A DNA stretch of 64,000 bases from Cupriavidus nantongensis (GTDB lineage Bacteria; Pseudomonadota; Gammaproteobacteria; Burkholderiales; Burkholderiaceae). This document shows positions 15,889-25,245 of the stretch, one piece after another. The DNA lies in the NCBI RefSeq assembly GCF_001598055.1, contig NZ_CP014844.1:2879642-2943641 (forward strand), written 5' to 3'. Every line of letters begins with the position of its first letter. Within the stretch, counting starts at the first letter, position 1. A model generated the notes under the pieces. That model ran no database searches. It saw nothing but the letters and a program-made list of their open reading frames with translations, and was not told the DNA's origin. The translations under genes and the position numbers were made by a program.

Positions 15889-18097
15889 ATGTCGGGGAAA
15901 CAGCCGGTCGAGGTTCTGCTACGCCCAGCGGTGGAGCTATACACCGTCGCGGCGTGTGCAGGCGCCGCGTTTCTGTGCCTGGTGGCCCCATGGTCGCTCG
16001 CGCTGAGCCCATCAATGGGCGTCGGCAGCGCCTTGGCATTCGGTGCCTACGGCGCGATCCGCTACCGCGATGCCCGCGTCATCCTGCGCTACCGGCGCAA
16101 CATCCGCCGTCTGCCGCGCTACGTGATGACCAGCAAGGACGTGCCGGTCAGCCAGCAGCGCTTGTTCGTGGGCCGCGGCTTTCTGTGGGAGCAGAAGCAC
16201 ACCCATAGACTGATGCAGACGTACCGGCCGGAATTCCGCCGCTACGTCGAGCCGACGCCGGCCTACCGGCTGGCCAGGCGCCTGGAGGAACGGATGGAGT
16301 TCGCGCCGTTCCCGCTGTCCCGGCTGCCCTCGCTCACGGGCTGGGACGTGCCTTTCAACCCCGTGCGCCCGTTGCCGCCTGTCGGCGGCCTGCCGCGCCT
16401 GCACGGCATCGAACCCGACGAGGTGGACGTCAGCCTGCCGCTGGGCGAGCGCGTCGGGCATTCGCTGGTGCTGGGCACCACGCGGGTGGGCAAGACGCGG
16501 CTGGCCGAGTTGTTCGTCACGCAGGACATCCGGCGCAGGAACGCCGCCGGCGAGCACGAGGTCGTGATCGTCATCGACCCCAAGGGGGACGCGGACCTGC
16601 TCAAGCGGATGTACGTCGAGGCCCAGCGCGCGGGCCGTGAAGGCGAGTTCTACGTCTTCCACTTGGGCTGGCCGGACATTTCGGCGCGCTACAACGCGGT
16701 GGGCCGCTTCGGCCGCATCAGCGAAGTGGCGACCCGGGTGGCGGGGCAGCTCTCCGGCGAAGGCAACAGCGCGGCGTTCCGCGAGTTCGCATGGCGCTTC
16801 GTGAACATCATCGCTCGCGCCCTGGTGGAACTGGGGCAGCGCCCGGACTACATGCTGATCCAGCGGCACGTCATCAACATCGACGCGCTGTTCATCGAGT
16901 ACGCCCAGCACTACTTCGCCAAGACGGAGCCCAAGGCCTGGGAGGTGATCGTCCAGATCGAGGCCAAACTCAACGAGAAGAACATCCCCAGGAACATGAT
17001 CGGGCGCGAGAAGCGCGTCGTGGCGCTGGAGCAGTACCTCTCCCAGGCGCGCAACTACGACCCGGTGCTGGACGGCTTGCGCAGTGCAGTCCGCTACGAC
17101 AAGACCTATTTCGACAAGATCGTCGCATCGCTGCTGCCACTGCTGGAGAAGCTCACGAGCGGCAAGATCGCCCAGCTTCTGGCACCGAACTACTCCGACC
17201 TGGCCGACCCACGTCCGATCTTCGATTGGATGCAGGTCATCCGAAAGCGCGCCATCGTCTATGTGGGTCTGGACGCGCTGTCCGATGCCGAGGTCGCCGC
17301 GGCGGTCGGCAATTCGATGTTCTCCGACCTGGTGTCTGTCGCCGGTCACATCTACAAGCACGGGATCGACGATGGCCTGCCGGGCGCATCGGCCGGTGCG
17401 CGCGTGCCGGTCAACGTGCACGCCGACGAGTTCAACGAGTTGATGGGCGACGAGTTCATTCCGCTCATCAACAAGGGCGGTGGCGCGGGCCTGCAAGTCA
17501 CCGCATACACGCAAACGCTGTCGGACATCGAGGCCCGCATCGGCAACCGCGCGAAGGCCGGCCAGGTGATAGGGAATTTCAACAATTTGTTTCATGCTGC
17601 GCGTGCGCGAGACAGCCACCGCGGAACTGCTGACAAGGCAGTTGCCGAAGGTCGAGGTCTATACCACCACCATCGTCTCGGGCGCGACGGACAGCTCGGA
17701 CATTCGCGGGGCGACGGATTTCACGTCGAACACCCAGGACCGCATCAGCATGTCCAGCGTGCCGATCATCGAGCCGTCACACGTCGTCGGCCTGCCCAAA
17801 GGCCAGTGCTTCGCGCTGCTGCAGGGCGGCCAGCTCTGGAAGGTGCGCATGCCGCTGCCGGCGCCGGACCCGGATGAAGTGATGCCGGCGGACCTGCAGC
17901 AACTGGCCGGGTACATGCGCCAGAGCTACAGCGAGGCCACGCAGTGGTGGGAGTTCACAAGCTCGCCGGCCTTGCAGGATGCGGCCTTGCAGGATGCGGC
18001 CTTGCCCGACGACCTGCTGGACGATGCCGCTGCGGCCGAGCCCGGCGCGGTGGCCACCGGCGCCGACGATGGCGCGGGCAACGAGGCCGTGCCATGA
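15889..18097 (+). pseudogene. traD: traD coupling ATPase (SXT_TraD type) with a +1 frameshift
   Basis: This is the type IV coupling protein that pumps DNA from the relaxosome to the T4SS. Two membrane segments lie near residues 18-55. Walker A TTRVGKTR is near 196-203 and Walker B VIVIDPKGD near 226. The frame is intact to about codon 567 (GNFNNLF), then continues 95 missense residues to a stop at 17877. The correct C terminus (MLRVRETATAELLTRQLPKV...) resumes in the +1 frame at 17594 and ends at 18097. One extra T in the run at 17590-17592 explains it; corrected length is 735. It may be mutation, sequencing error or, less likely, recoding at TTT-C. Confidence 0.88.
17968..18005 (+). repeat. 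15-base tandem repeat in the traD tail
   Basis: The unit ggccttgcaggatgc occurs at 17968-17982 and 17983-17997 with a partial third copy. It encodes a repeated ALQDA near the C terminus of the corrected TraD. It is probably a replication-slippage repeat in a disordered tail. Confidence 0.7.
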
Positions 18098-18843
18098 AGG
18101 ACGCAGCCTCGACCGCGCAGCGGGAACAGAACCAGCGCCAGGGCCTGATCGTCGGCACCATCACCTTGCCGTTTCGGCTGCTCGGGGTGCTGATCGGCTC
18201 GCTGCTGTTCTCGATCGTGGTGGAGTGCGTCGGCATGCACCTGTTCTGGAAGGACCAGGGCTGGCGCCACTCCCAGCAGATGTTGCAGTACGAACTAAGC
18301 CATCTGTCCAACCATTTCACGCGCAGCGTGGTCGTGCAGGAGCCGGGGCGCACGGCGCACGAGCTGGTCGATACCGGCTACGAATGGGTGTTCGTGCGCT
18401 CGGGGCTGCTGGAGCGCATGAGCCGGACCGCCGAACGCGCCCGCGCGCCCAGCCAAGGACAGACGCACAACTTCCGCTACTACATCAGCCAGGTCTATAT
18501 CTGGACCGAGAGTTACCTGATCGCCGCGGCTTTCACGACGCTCACGTTCCTGGTGCGCCTGCTGGTCCTGGTGCTCACGCTGCCGTTGATCTTCACGGCG
18601 GCATTCGTTGGCCTCATCGACGGCCTGGTGCGACGGGACGTGCGCCGGTTCGGTGCAGGCCGGGAATCGGGCTTCATCTACCACCGCGCGAAAGCCAGCT
18701 TGATGCCACTGGCCGTGCTGCCATGGGTCACGTACCTGGCGCTGCCGATTTCAGTGCATCCGCTGGTCATTCTGCTGCCCAGCGCCGCTTTGCTGGGATT
18801 GGCTGTAAGTCTGACTGCGGGGAGTTTCAAGAAGTATCTATAA
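18094..18843 (+). CDS. TIGR03747 family ICE membrane protein
   Basis: Predicted 249 residues; ATG overlaps the stop of the traD C-terminal frame (ATGA). Three or four membrane segments: LPFRLLGVLIGSLLFSIVVECVG (about 24-46), then a block at 150-180 and hydrophobic stretches to the end. The motif HLFWKDQGWRHSQQMLQYEL is typical of TIGR03747. It is a transfer-system inner-membrane protein. It is the last gene of unit I before the inserted cassette. Confidence 0.9.
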   Translation: MKDAASTAQREQNQRQGLIVGTITLPFRLLGVLIGSLLFSIVVECVGMHLFWKDQGWRHSQQMLQYELSHLSNHFTRSVVVQEPGRTAHELVDTGYEWVFVRSGLLERMSRTAERARAPSQGQTHNFRYYISQVYIWTESYLIAAAFTTLTFLVRLLVLVLTLPLIFTAAFVGLIDGLVRRDVRRFGAGRESGFIYHRAKASLMPLAVLPWVTYLALPISVHPLVILLPSAALLGLAVSLTAGSFKKYL

Positions 18844-18907
18844 GGCAACCGAGCCGGTCAGCCCAGTGCTGTCCAAGGCTAAGTGCGCATCTGAAACACC
18901 GAAAAAA

Positions 18908-20662
18908 TCATAAACTCTCGGTTCGAAGCAGCCACTCAATCTGTCGCCGCGCGGTGGAGATGATCTGTCCAAAGATGCGGTCTTCAACATCCGGCTCGCG
19001 ACTTCCGGTCGGAAAGTCGGCAGACCTACCTCCACCGACCAACAAAACCTGAACAGCAGAGCCAACGTACTTTGTCAGTTCATGTCTATAGCCAATTGCC
19101 TGTACGTAGTCACCGTGATTAAGCGCGTGGCTTGGCCGTTTGAACTCGATCAATAGATACTTGCCGCTCAGATTCTCGTTGAGAAGCAGGTCAGGACGTT
19201 TGTCGGCCTTGTCTCCCGTATAGACCTTCCCAAGAACATCTTCCACTTGTCGCCGCAATGTGCTGTTTGAGCTGAAAAGAGAATACTCCGGACCAAACAC
19301 CCACAAGTTGCGCTCCAGGGCTTTGTGCAAAACGGATTCGGTAGTTGCCGCGTCACGAACAAGCGCCTCCAGTTGATCAAGAAAAACTTGGCGCGCCGCA
19401 GCTTGCTGTACCAGGAATGCCATCTCGGCCAAGCCAAACTCGTCCAGCCGCTCGGCCACCCCTGCGACGTCGCCCGGAGTTGCTTCCGCAATGTGCTCCA
19501 GAAGAATACGGTAATCGGATCGTTCCATCGCCTCCAGCAGCACATTGACCATCGGCTCGACCTTGCTCTCAGGCTCTCCGTAATACCTGTCGAGAATTTT
19601 CTTTATCGCACGGTCTGCGAATCGGCGCTTATGCTCAGGCAGGGCTGACAGACGTGCGAGAATGGCCCTTTGCAACCGAGCCTGCGCCAATTGAATTTCT
19701 TTTCGGTACTGCTGTTCATAGGCGTCCCGGAGTATTGGCTGGACATAGCCTTCCACTTCTTTCAGAAGTTCACTATTCTCAACTGCGGCGTCCCATCCTG
19801 CCGTGATGTGGTCGCGCAGCCCATCCGCCTCAATCTCGCCGTATAGCTTGCGCAAGAGCTTGGGTGGAAAGTCATCACGCTGATCCAAGCCAAAAAATCC
19901 TGGACGTCCAACGGACTTTCCATCCACACGCAAGGTGATGCCGGGCTGGCGCAAACCGGATTTTCCATCGCTGATGGCGAAGCGCAATTTTACCTTGCCC
20001 GCATGCGGCAGCTCCTGTTCCTGCTCCGAGTAGCTGCCCAGAACGTCATCGACATCTAGCCGCTTACCGTCGATCATGATGGCAAAGTCATCCTGTCGGC
20101 CATAGTCCTGCAACAGGATCTGGCGAAAACGGCTGGCATCTGGATATGCAAGGCCTTGGTTCAAATCGCTCAACGTAATCGTGGTTCCTCTCTGTTCAGG
20201 CTCGCACGCTTCGCTTTGCAAGTCGATATTCAGATGCTCGATGTCCTCAACCTGAGAAAGATCGTCAAGTCTTAACGTGATACGGCAAACTCGGCCCCGC
20301 ACACGGGTTTCAAGCGACATTGAAGCGGCAGCCATGAGTCCCGAAAATTTTCCAATGCCTTTTCTCCCTTTAACAAGGCGATTCTTTCCGCTGGTTCGTT
20401 CACCTCTCCGGGAACGCCGATCCGATGCAATCGAAAGATAGTGCCGACGCAGTTCTTCCTCCGTCATGCCGGTACCGTCATCTTGGATGATGATGGGATC
20501 ACCACTCAAGGGCTTCGGCAGGACAATGGTCACCTGCTCAGCATCAGCATCCCATGCGTTGTCAACGAGTTCCTTCAACGCTCGCTCGGAGGACGAATAT
20601 TCCTGGCTCAGCAAGGTCGCGATACGGGAATCCACCTGGAAACGAAGATGAGCACGGCTCAT
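18908..20662 (-). CDS. GHKL (HATPase_c) protein with C-terminal PD-(D/E)XK-like nuclease domain
   Basis: Predicted 584 residues. The GHKL ATP site is complete: N-box ELVDNAWDAD (31-40), G1 DDGTGM (61-66) and G2 GRKGIGKFSG (about 99-107), as in MutL/Hsp90/MORC ATPases. The C-terminal 95 residues begin RPDLLLNE and have YLLIEFKRP (about 503-510), the D...ExK signature of PD-(D/E)XK nucleases, close to Shedu-type effectors. GGAG lies before the ATG. It is the last gene of the cassette and probably a sensor-effector in which ATP-driven clamp closure gates cleavage. The role is inferred from its neighbours. Confidence 0.85.
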   Translation of the reverse strand: MSRAHLRFQVDSRIATLLSQEYSSSERALKELVDNAWDADAEQVTIVLPKPLSGDPIIIQDDGTGMTEEELRRHYLSIASDRRSRRGERTSGKNRLVKGRKGIGKFSGLMAAASMSLETRVRGRVCRITLRLDDLSQVEDIEHLNIDLQSEACEPEQRGTTITLSDLNQGLAYPDASRFRQILLQDYGRQDDFAIMIDGKRLDVDDVLGSYSEQEQELPHAGKVKLRFAISDGKSGLRQPGITLRVDGKSVGRPGFFGLDQRDDFPPKLLRKLYGEIEADGLRDHITAGWDAAVENSELLKEVEGYVQPILRDAYEQQYRKEIQLAQARLQRAILARLSALPEHKRRFADRAIKKILDRYYGEPESKVEPMVNVLLEAMERSDYRILLEHIAEATPGDVAGVAERLDEFGLAEMAFLVQQAAARQVFLDQLEALVRDAATTESVLHKALERNLWVFGPEYSLFSSNSTLRRQVEDVLGKVYTGDKADKRPDLLLNENLSGKYLLIEFKRPSHALNHGDYVQAIGYRHELTKYVGSAVQVLLVGGGRSADFPTGSREPDVEDRIFGQIISTARRQIEWLLRTESL

Positions 20663-20697
20663 ATCGGAATCTCCGAGAAGATGAGAGAGAAGAAAGA

Positions 20698-23433
20698 CTA
20701 GGACTTGACCTCGAACCGCAGGTAATCCGCGAGCCGTTTCGACTCGTTGACCTCATCATGGGACACCAGCAGGTACTTCCAGGGCTTGGTTCCTACGCTC
20801 ACCGCGTGATCGGAAGCGTGCTTGCACCAGCGCACGGCGGCAGCGGCCTTGAACTGAACTTCATGGGTATTGACGTCGGTGCGTGCCTTCGTTTCCACCA
20901 TGTAGTTCGCTGCGTCCGTCTCGGCGACAAAGTCCGGGATGTACTCCGGCTGCTCGGTGCCAAGCTTGTAGTAGATCTGGAACTGCCCCTTCGCAGGCTT
21001 GAACCACTTCAGGGCATCGCGCTCCAGGATGACGGCGAAGCGCCGCTCAGTGTCCGAATCGAACTTCTGTAGCGGGTATAGACAACGCGAGAAGCCCCCA
21101 AAGAGCATCTGCTTAATGCGACTGGTTTCGGTCACGGTCTCCCGGAAGTGGTGAGCCGTTTGGCCCGCCGTGGCGGTGTAGTTGCACGGCTTGAGTTCGG
21201 TGAAGCCGCGACTGACCTGCACCTCGTACTCCGTCGCCTCCTCCCAGAAGTGGGCCATCATCTGTGCGTGGATCTCCCGTGCGATCAGACGACGGTCACG
21301 ATCAAGGACGCTGATGGCTTCATCCTCGGACAGATCGCCGCGGAGGTGCTGCACCATCTGGCCTGCGAGGTCGTAGAGCAGATCGGCGTGGGTGAAGTAG
21401 TCGATGTCGTCGAAGTCCACCAGCGCGTGGACGATGTAGTCCTCCGGGCGCTGCTCCTTGAGCCCAACCTCGGCGGCCAGGGTGAACTGCTCGTTGGTGC
21501 GCAGCATCTGCCCGACGATCTCGCGCTCACCCGGCTGGAGGTGGAGCTGGCTCACATCCAGCTTGAAGGAGTGGAAGCCCGTTGTCACTTCGCCAGTCGG
21601 CACCACCGCGATGCGCGGGATGTCGATGGTTTGCTGCACCACGATCTCCGTTGTCTTCGCCACCACGGCGGACAAATCAAGAGCGGAGGCTGATGCATCC
21701 ACGCCCGCCAGCAATTCGCCTTGCAGCGGCTTCAACCTCTCCGCGACCTCCGCGAGGATTTCCTTCTGCACTTCGGGTTTCAGCAACGCGCTGCTGGTGG
21801 GCACCAGATCGCGCTTGACCTCGTACTTGCCGATGACGTCCATGACCACGCGCGCGGCTTGCTTCTCCGCCTCCGTGCTGAACACCGGTTGGGGCACGGA
21901 GACTTCCGCTCCACTGTCAGTGGCTGAAGCCCCCTTGACCACGATCGGGGCTTCCGTCAGACCGAGGCGCGCCGCTGCCCCGGACTGGACCTGCACGCTG
22001 ACCTTCCTGTCGTCGGTGCTCGGCGCATCGAGGATGACCTGTTTCAGGCGAATCGGCGAGTCGCCGCGGTTGGCCTCGTCAATGATCTCCTGGAACTTGT
22101 CGTGCGCGACGATGTTCAAGCGATCCACCGCCGCGACGCCCGTGCGCTTGCCGTAGGGCAGACGCAGGCCACGTCCGATGGATTGTTCGATCAACGTGCG
22201 GGCATTGGCGGCGCGCAGCGGCACGATGGTGTAGAGGTTGGTCACGTCCCAACCTTCTTTGAGCATGTTGACGTGAATCACGATCTCGGTCGGCTCGTCC
22301 ACGCTCTCCACGGCCAACAGGCGGGTGATCATCTCTTCTTCTTCCGCGCCGGTACGGCTGGAATCGACCTGAATCACCTTGCCATGGTAGCGGCCCTCAT
22401 AGAAGGCTTCCGACTCCAGAAGCGCCAGGAGTTGCCCCGCGTGCGTGGTATCGCGAGCGATGACGAGCATGAAGGGCTTGACCGGCTTGACGCCGTTCTC
22501 GCGGGCATAGGTGAGCAGCTCGACCTTGGTCGTCTCGTGCAGGCGCACACCGTCTTCCAGCTTGGTCTTCTCGATCTCCTCGGGCGTGTGCGCCTTGGCG
22601 TCGAAGTTGCGCTGGGTGACCACGGCAGGCTCTTTGACGAAGCCGTCCTCCATCGCCCGCGCCAGCGGATAGTCCATCACCACGTTCTTGAATGGCACCG
22701 GCCCCTTGCTGGATTCGACGAATGGCGTCGCCGTCACCTCCAGGCCAAACAGCGGCCTCAGTTCATTGATGGCACGCACACCCGCGCTGGCGCGGTAACG
22801 ATGCGATTCGTCCATCAGCAGGACGAGGTCGGGCAGGGTCGCGAGATGGTTGAAGTAGCTGTCGCCCAGCACTTCCTTCATCCGCTTGATGCGCGGCTCC
22901 TTGCCGCCGCGCACCTCGGAGTTGATTTTGGAGATGTTGAAGATGTTGATGCGCACGTCGTGTGCGAAGCCCTGTGGCTGGTCATCCACCGCCGCGCCGG
23001 TCTGGTCGTAGTTGTCACCGGTGATGATCAGCGGCGGTTGTTGCGCGAATTCGGCGATGCCCTTGAAAACGTACTTCGGCGTGTTGCGCGTGAAGTCCGT
23101 GATGAGCTTGTTGTAGATCGTCAGGTTGGGCGCGAGCACGAAGAAGTTGTTGATGCCGTGGGCCAGATGCAGATAGGCGATGAAGGCTCCCATCAGGCGC
23201 GTCTTGCCCACACCTGTTGCCAGCGCAAAGCACAGTGACGGAAACTCGCGCTCGAAGTCCTCCAGTGTGCTGAACTCAGCCTTCAGCGTGGAAAGAATTG
23301 CCGAGACATCGCGCTCGTGGCCCAAGAGTTCGGGCGCGGCATCAAGCATGCGAGCCAGTTTGGTGAGCGATTCCGCCTGGGGCGGACGAAGGGACAGACG
23401 ACCAGTAACTGCGTGCAGGACGCGGGCGTTCAT
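20698..23433 (-). CDS. Type III restriction enzyme Res subunit (DEAD/DEAH helicase-nuclease)
   Basis: Predicted 911 residues, close to EcoP1I/EcoP15I Res length. Walker A ATGVGKTR is at 72-79 and motif II DESH at about 207-210. Helicase motif VI is QSIGRGLRLPYG. The C-terminal PDFVAETDAANYMVETKAR (about 855-875) is a PD-(D/E)XK nuclease site. Its start overlaps the Mod stop (TAATG), so Mod and Res are translationally coupled as in type III R-M operons. It is expected to translocate or diffuse from the Mod site and cut DNA. Confidence 0.92.
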   Translation of the reverse strand: MNARVLHAVTGRLSLRPPQAESLTKLARMLDAAPELLGHERDVSAILSTLKAEFSTLEDFEREFPSLCFALATGVGKTRLMGAFIAYLHLAHGINNFFVLAPNLTIYNKLITDFTRNTPKYVFKGIAEFAQQPPLIITGDNYDQTGAAVDDQPQGFAHDVRINIFNISKINSEVRGGKEPRIKRMKEVLGDSYFNHLATLPDLVLLMDESHRYRASAGVRAINELRPLFGLEVTATPFVESSKGPVPFKNVVMDYPLARAMEDGFVKEPAVVTQRNFDAKAHTPEEIEKTKLEDGVRLHETTKVELLTYARENGVKPVKPFMLVIARDTTHAGQLLALLESEAFYEGRYHGKVIQVDSSRTGAEEEEMITRLLAVESVDEPTEIVIHVNMLKEGWDVTNLYTIVPLRAANARTLIEQSIGRGLRLPYGKRTGVAAVDRLNIVAHDKFQEIIDEANRGDSPIRLKQVILDAPSTDDRKVSVQVQSGAAARLGLTEAPIVVKGASATDSGAEVSVPQPVFSTEAEKQAARVVMDVIGKYEVKRDLVPTSSALLKPEVQKEILAEVAERLKPLQGELLAGVDASASALDLSAVVAKTTEIVVQQTIDIPRIAVVPTGEVTTGFHSFKLDVSQLHLQPGEREIVGQMLRTNEQFTLAAEVGLKEQRPEDYIVHALVDFDDIDYFTHADLLYDLAGQMVQHLRGDLSEDEAISVLDRDRRLIAREIHAQMMAHFWEEATEYEVQVSRGFTELKPCNYTATAGQTAHHFRETVTETSRIKQMLFGGFSRCLYPLQKFDSDTERRFAVILERDALKWFKPAKGQFQIYYKLGTEQPEYIPDFVAETDAANYMVETKARTDVNTHEVQFKAAAAVRWCKHASDHAVSVGTKPWKYLLVSHDEVNESKRLADYLRFEVKS

Positions 23434-25235
23434 TATTCGTTCTCCCCAAACAGGCCGCCCTGTCCCGCGTTGGCGAGGGCCGCGTTCTTGTTCTTGATCT
23501 TCTTACTGTTATCGAACGTGGCCGCAGGCTCAGCCTTCTCAATCTCCGCCATCGGCAGGTTGGTCACATTCAGGCTGTAGTCGTCACGGCCCCAATGGCA
23601 GCGGGCCAGCACCATCTTCGGAATCTTCTTCAAGGTCAGGTTCGGCCAACGCTCCGCGGCTTTGGCCGCGGAGACTCCGTGGAAAGCGGCGCAGCACACC
23701 AGCAGGCTCCGCTCAGGGCCGACTTCACCGGACAGGGCTTGCAGTTGCTCTGCGGAAAGGTTCTGCGTGGTGACGTAGATGAAATCGCGCTCGCTGGAGT
23801 GGCCGTGCTGCCACCAGTGCATCTCCGACGGCGCATAGGTAAAGCCTTCCAGCTTTGCCAGCGCCTCGGCCAGTTGCGCAGCGTTGTACTCGGGATTGAT
23901 GACCGGGTTGCCCCAGCGGTCGTTGATGATCAGGCTGGGGGCAAGGCGGTAGTAGCGGAAGCCGCCGCCGCCTCTCCAGTTCATCGCTGCAGTGACACCC
24001 GCCAAGTCTTCGCCATCGATCACCTTCTTCAGGCGGGGAATTACGTGAGAGTGACAATGCTCGCCCAACTCAACCATGATCCAGCGGCGCCCCATTTTGT
24101 GGGCGACTGCCCCAGTGGTTCCAGACCCAGCAAAAGAATCGAGAACGATGTCGCCAGGCTTGGTCGCCAGATCAAGGCATCGCTTGATAAGCCCCTCGGG
24201 CTTTTTCCCTTTTGGGAATTCGATCCCACCTTCGTTATGGAGATTGTTGGAGAGAATGTCATCCCATAGGCTTGTCAAAGGCTCACCAGCCACGTACTTC
24301 CCGTCAATGAATTTGAGCTTATCCGAGTAGAAGAGGATTCGCTCTCCATTGACGAAGTACATATTCGAATGAGATTCGCGTTCTAGTAGCAAGACTTCGC
24401 CGGATCGAGCCTTCGATCTGTCAATCATCTCCCTTGCTTCACTGCTAACGGCTTTGTAGTCTGGGCGTGCGAGACGAACTACACGCTCCGCATTATTCAT
24501 CACAAACTCGGAAAGCTGCTCCTCGTACAGATCCCCCAAAGTCTTCTTGAGGCCGCGTTCCGGCATGCCAAGACTCATTGCGAACGCACTAGCAAGTGTG
24601 ATGAATCGCCAATGAGAGAAGGGCTCTTCGTAGCTTTCGATGAATTGCCCATAGCGCTTGTCACGTTCGGAACGGGCCGTGAAGACTCGATTGGGCGTCC
24701 ACAACGACTTGTTCTTTGCGTAGATCAGAATGAAATTTGTTGTGCTTACAACGCCCGGATTTATTGCTTTGTGGCCCGTAGCTGAGCCTTGCTTGAAGGT
24801 CACCACCGAAACCCGATTCGCGCGCCCGAATACTTCGTCCAACAAAGCGATCAGGTATCCAAGTTCGTTATCGTCGATGTGCACAAACAGCGTTCCGTCA
24901 TCGGACAGCAATCGCCGAAGCGATTCAGCTCGATCACGAATGAGTCCAAGCCAAATGGAGTGTTCGTATCCATCATCGTAGTGCTCAAACGCCTGCTGCG
25001 TATTAAATGGCGGATCGATGTAGACGCACTTCACTTGGCCGGAGAACTCCTGCTCCAGTGCTTTCAGCGCCAGCAGGTTGTCACCGAAGATCAGCCGGTT
25101 GTCGAACATGTCGTTGTCGGAGACGCGATGTCTAGCGTGATACGACTTTTCCGGGTCTTCGAGCAGGATGCGCGGCTCCAGCTTGGGCCGCTTCTCCTTT
25201 CCGATCCACGTGAGTTCTAGTTTTTGCTTGCTCAT
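23433..25235 (-). CDS. Type III-like Mod DNA methyltransferase
   Basis: Predicted 600 residues. Catalytic IDPPFN (73-78) precedes the SAM motif DSFAGSGTTG (about 364-373), the beta-class order of type III Mod enzymes, which make N6-methyladenine. The intervening section holds the target-recognition part. DNA from about 24040 to 24990, which encodes it, is clearly more AT-rich than either end of the gene, suggesting exchange of specificity. It starts about 10 bases after the AIPR gene and overlaps res. Confidence 0.92.
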   Translation of the reverse strand: MSKQKLELTWIGKEKRPKLEPRILLEDPEKSYHARHRVSDNDMFDNRLIFGDNLLALKALEQEFSGQVKCVYIDPPFNTQQAFEHYDDGYEHSIWLGLIRDRAESLRRLLSDDGTLFVHIDDNELGYLIALLDEVFGRANRVSVVTFKQGSATGHKAINPGVVSTTNFILIYAKNKSLWTPNRVFTARSERDKRYGQFIESYEEPFSHWRFITLASAFAMSLGMPERGLKKTLGDLYEEQLSEFVMNNAERVVRLARPDYKAVSSEAREMIDRSKARSGEVLLLERESHSNMYFVNGERILFYSDKLKFIDGKYVAGEPLTSLWDDILSNNLHNEGGIEFPKGKKPEGLIKRCLDLATKPGDIVLDSFAGSGTTGAVAHKMGRRWIMVELGEHCHSHVIPRLKKVIDGEDLAGVTAAMNWRGGGGFRYYRLAPSLIINDRWGNPVINPEYNAAQLAEALAKLEGFTYAPSEMHWWQHGHSSERDFIYVTTQNLSAEQLQALSGEVGPERSLLVCCAAFHGVSAAKAAERWPNLTLKKIPKMVLARCHWGRDDYSLNVTNLPMAEIEKAEPAATFDNSKKIKNKNAALANAGQGGLFGENE

Positions 25236-25245
25236 GACATCGTTC

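Noticed and set aside
17580..17610. Programmed frameshift in traD
   Set aside because: UUU-C is slippery, but there is no stop, rare codon or obvious stimulator after it, and coupling proteins are not known to need recoding. Kept only as a remote option.
16012..17619. 535-codon antisense frame over traD, and similar antisense frames at 212-1531, 36343-37977, 38296-39909, 40063-41220 and 43713-45602
   Set aside because: All mirror genes with clear family identity on the plus strand and show no domain of their own.
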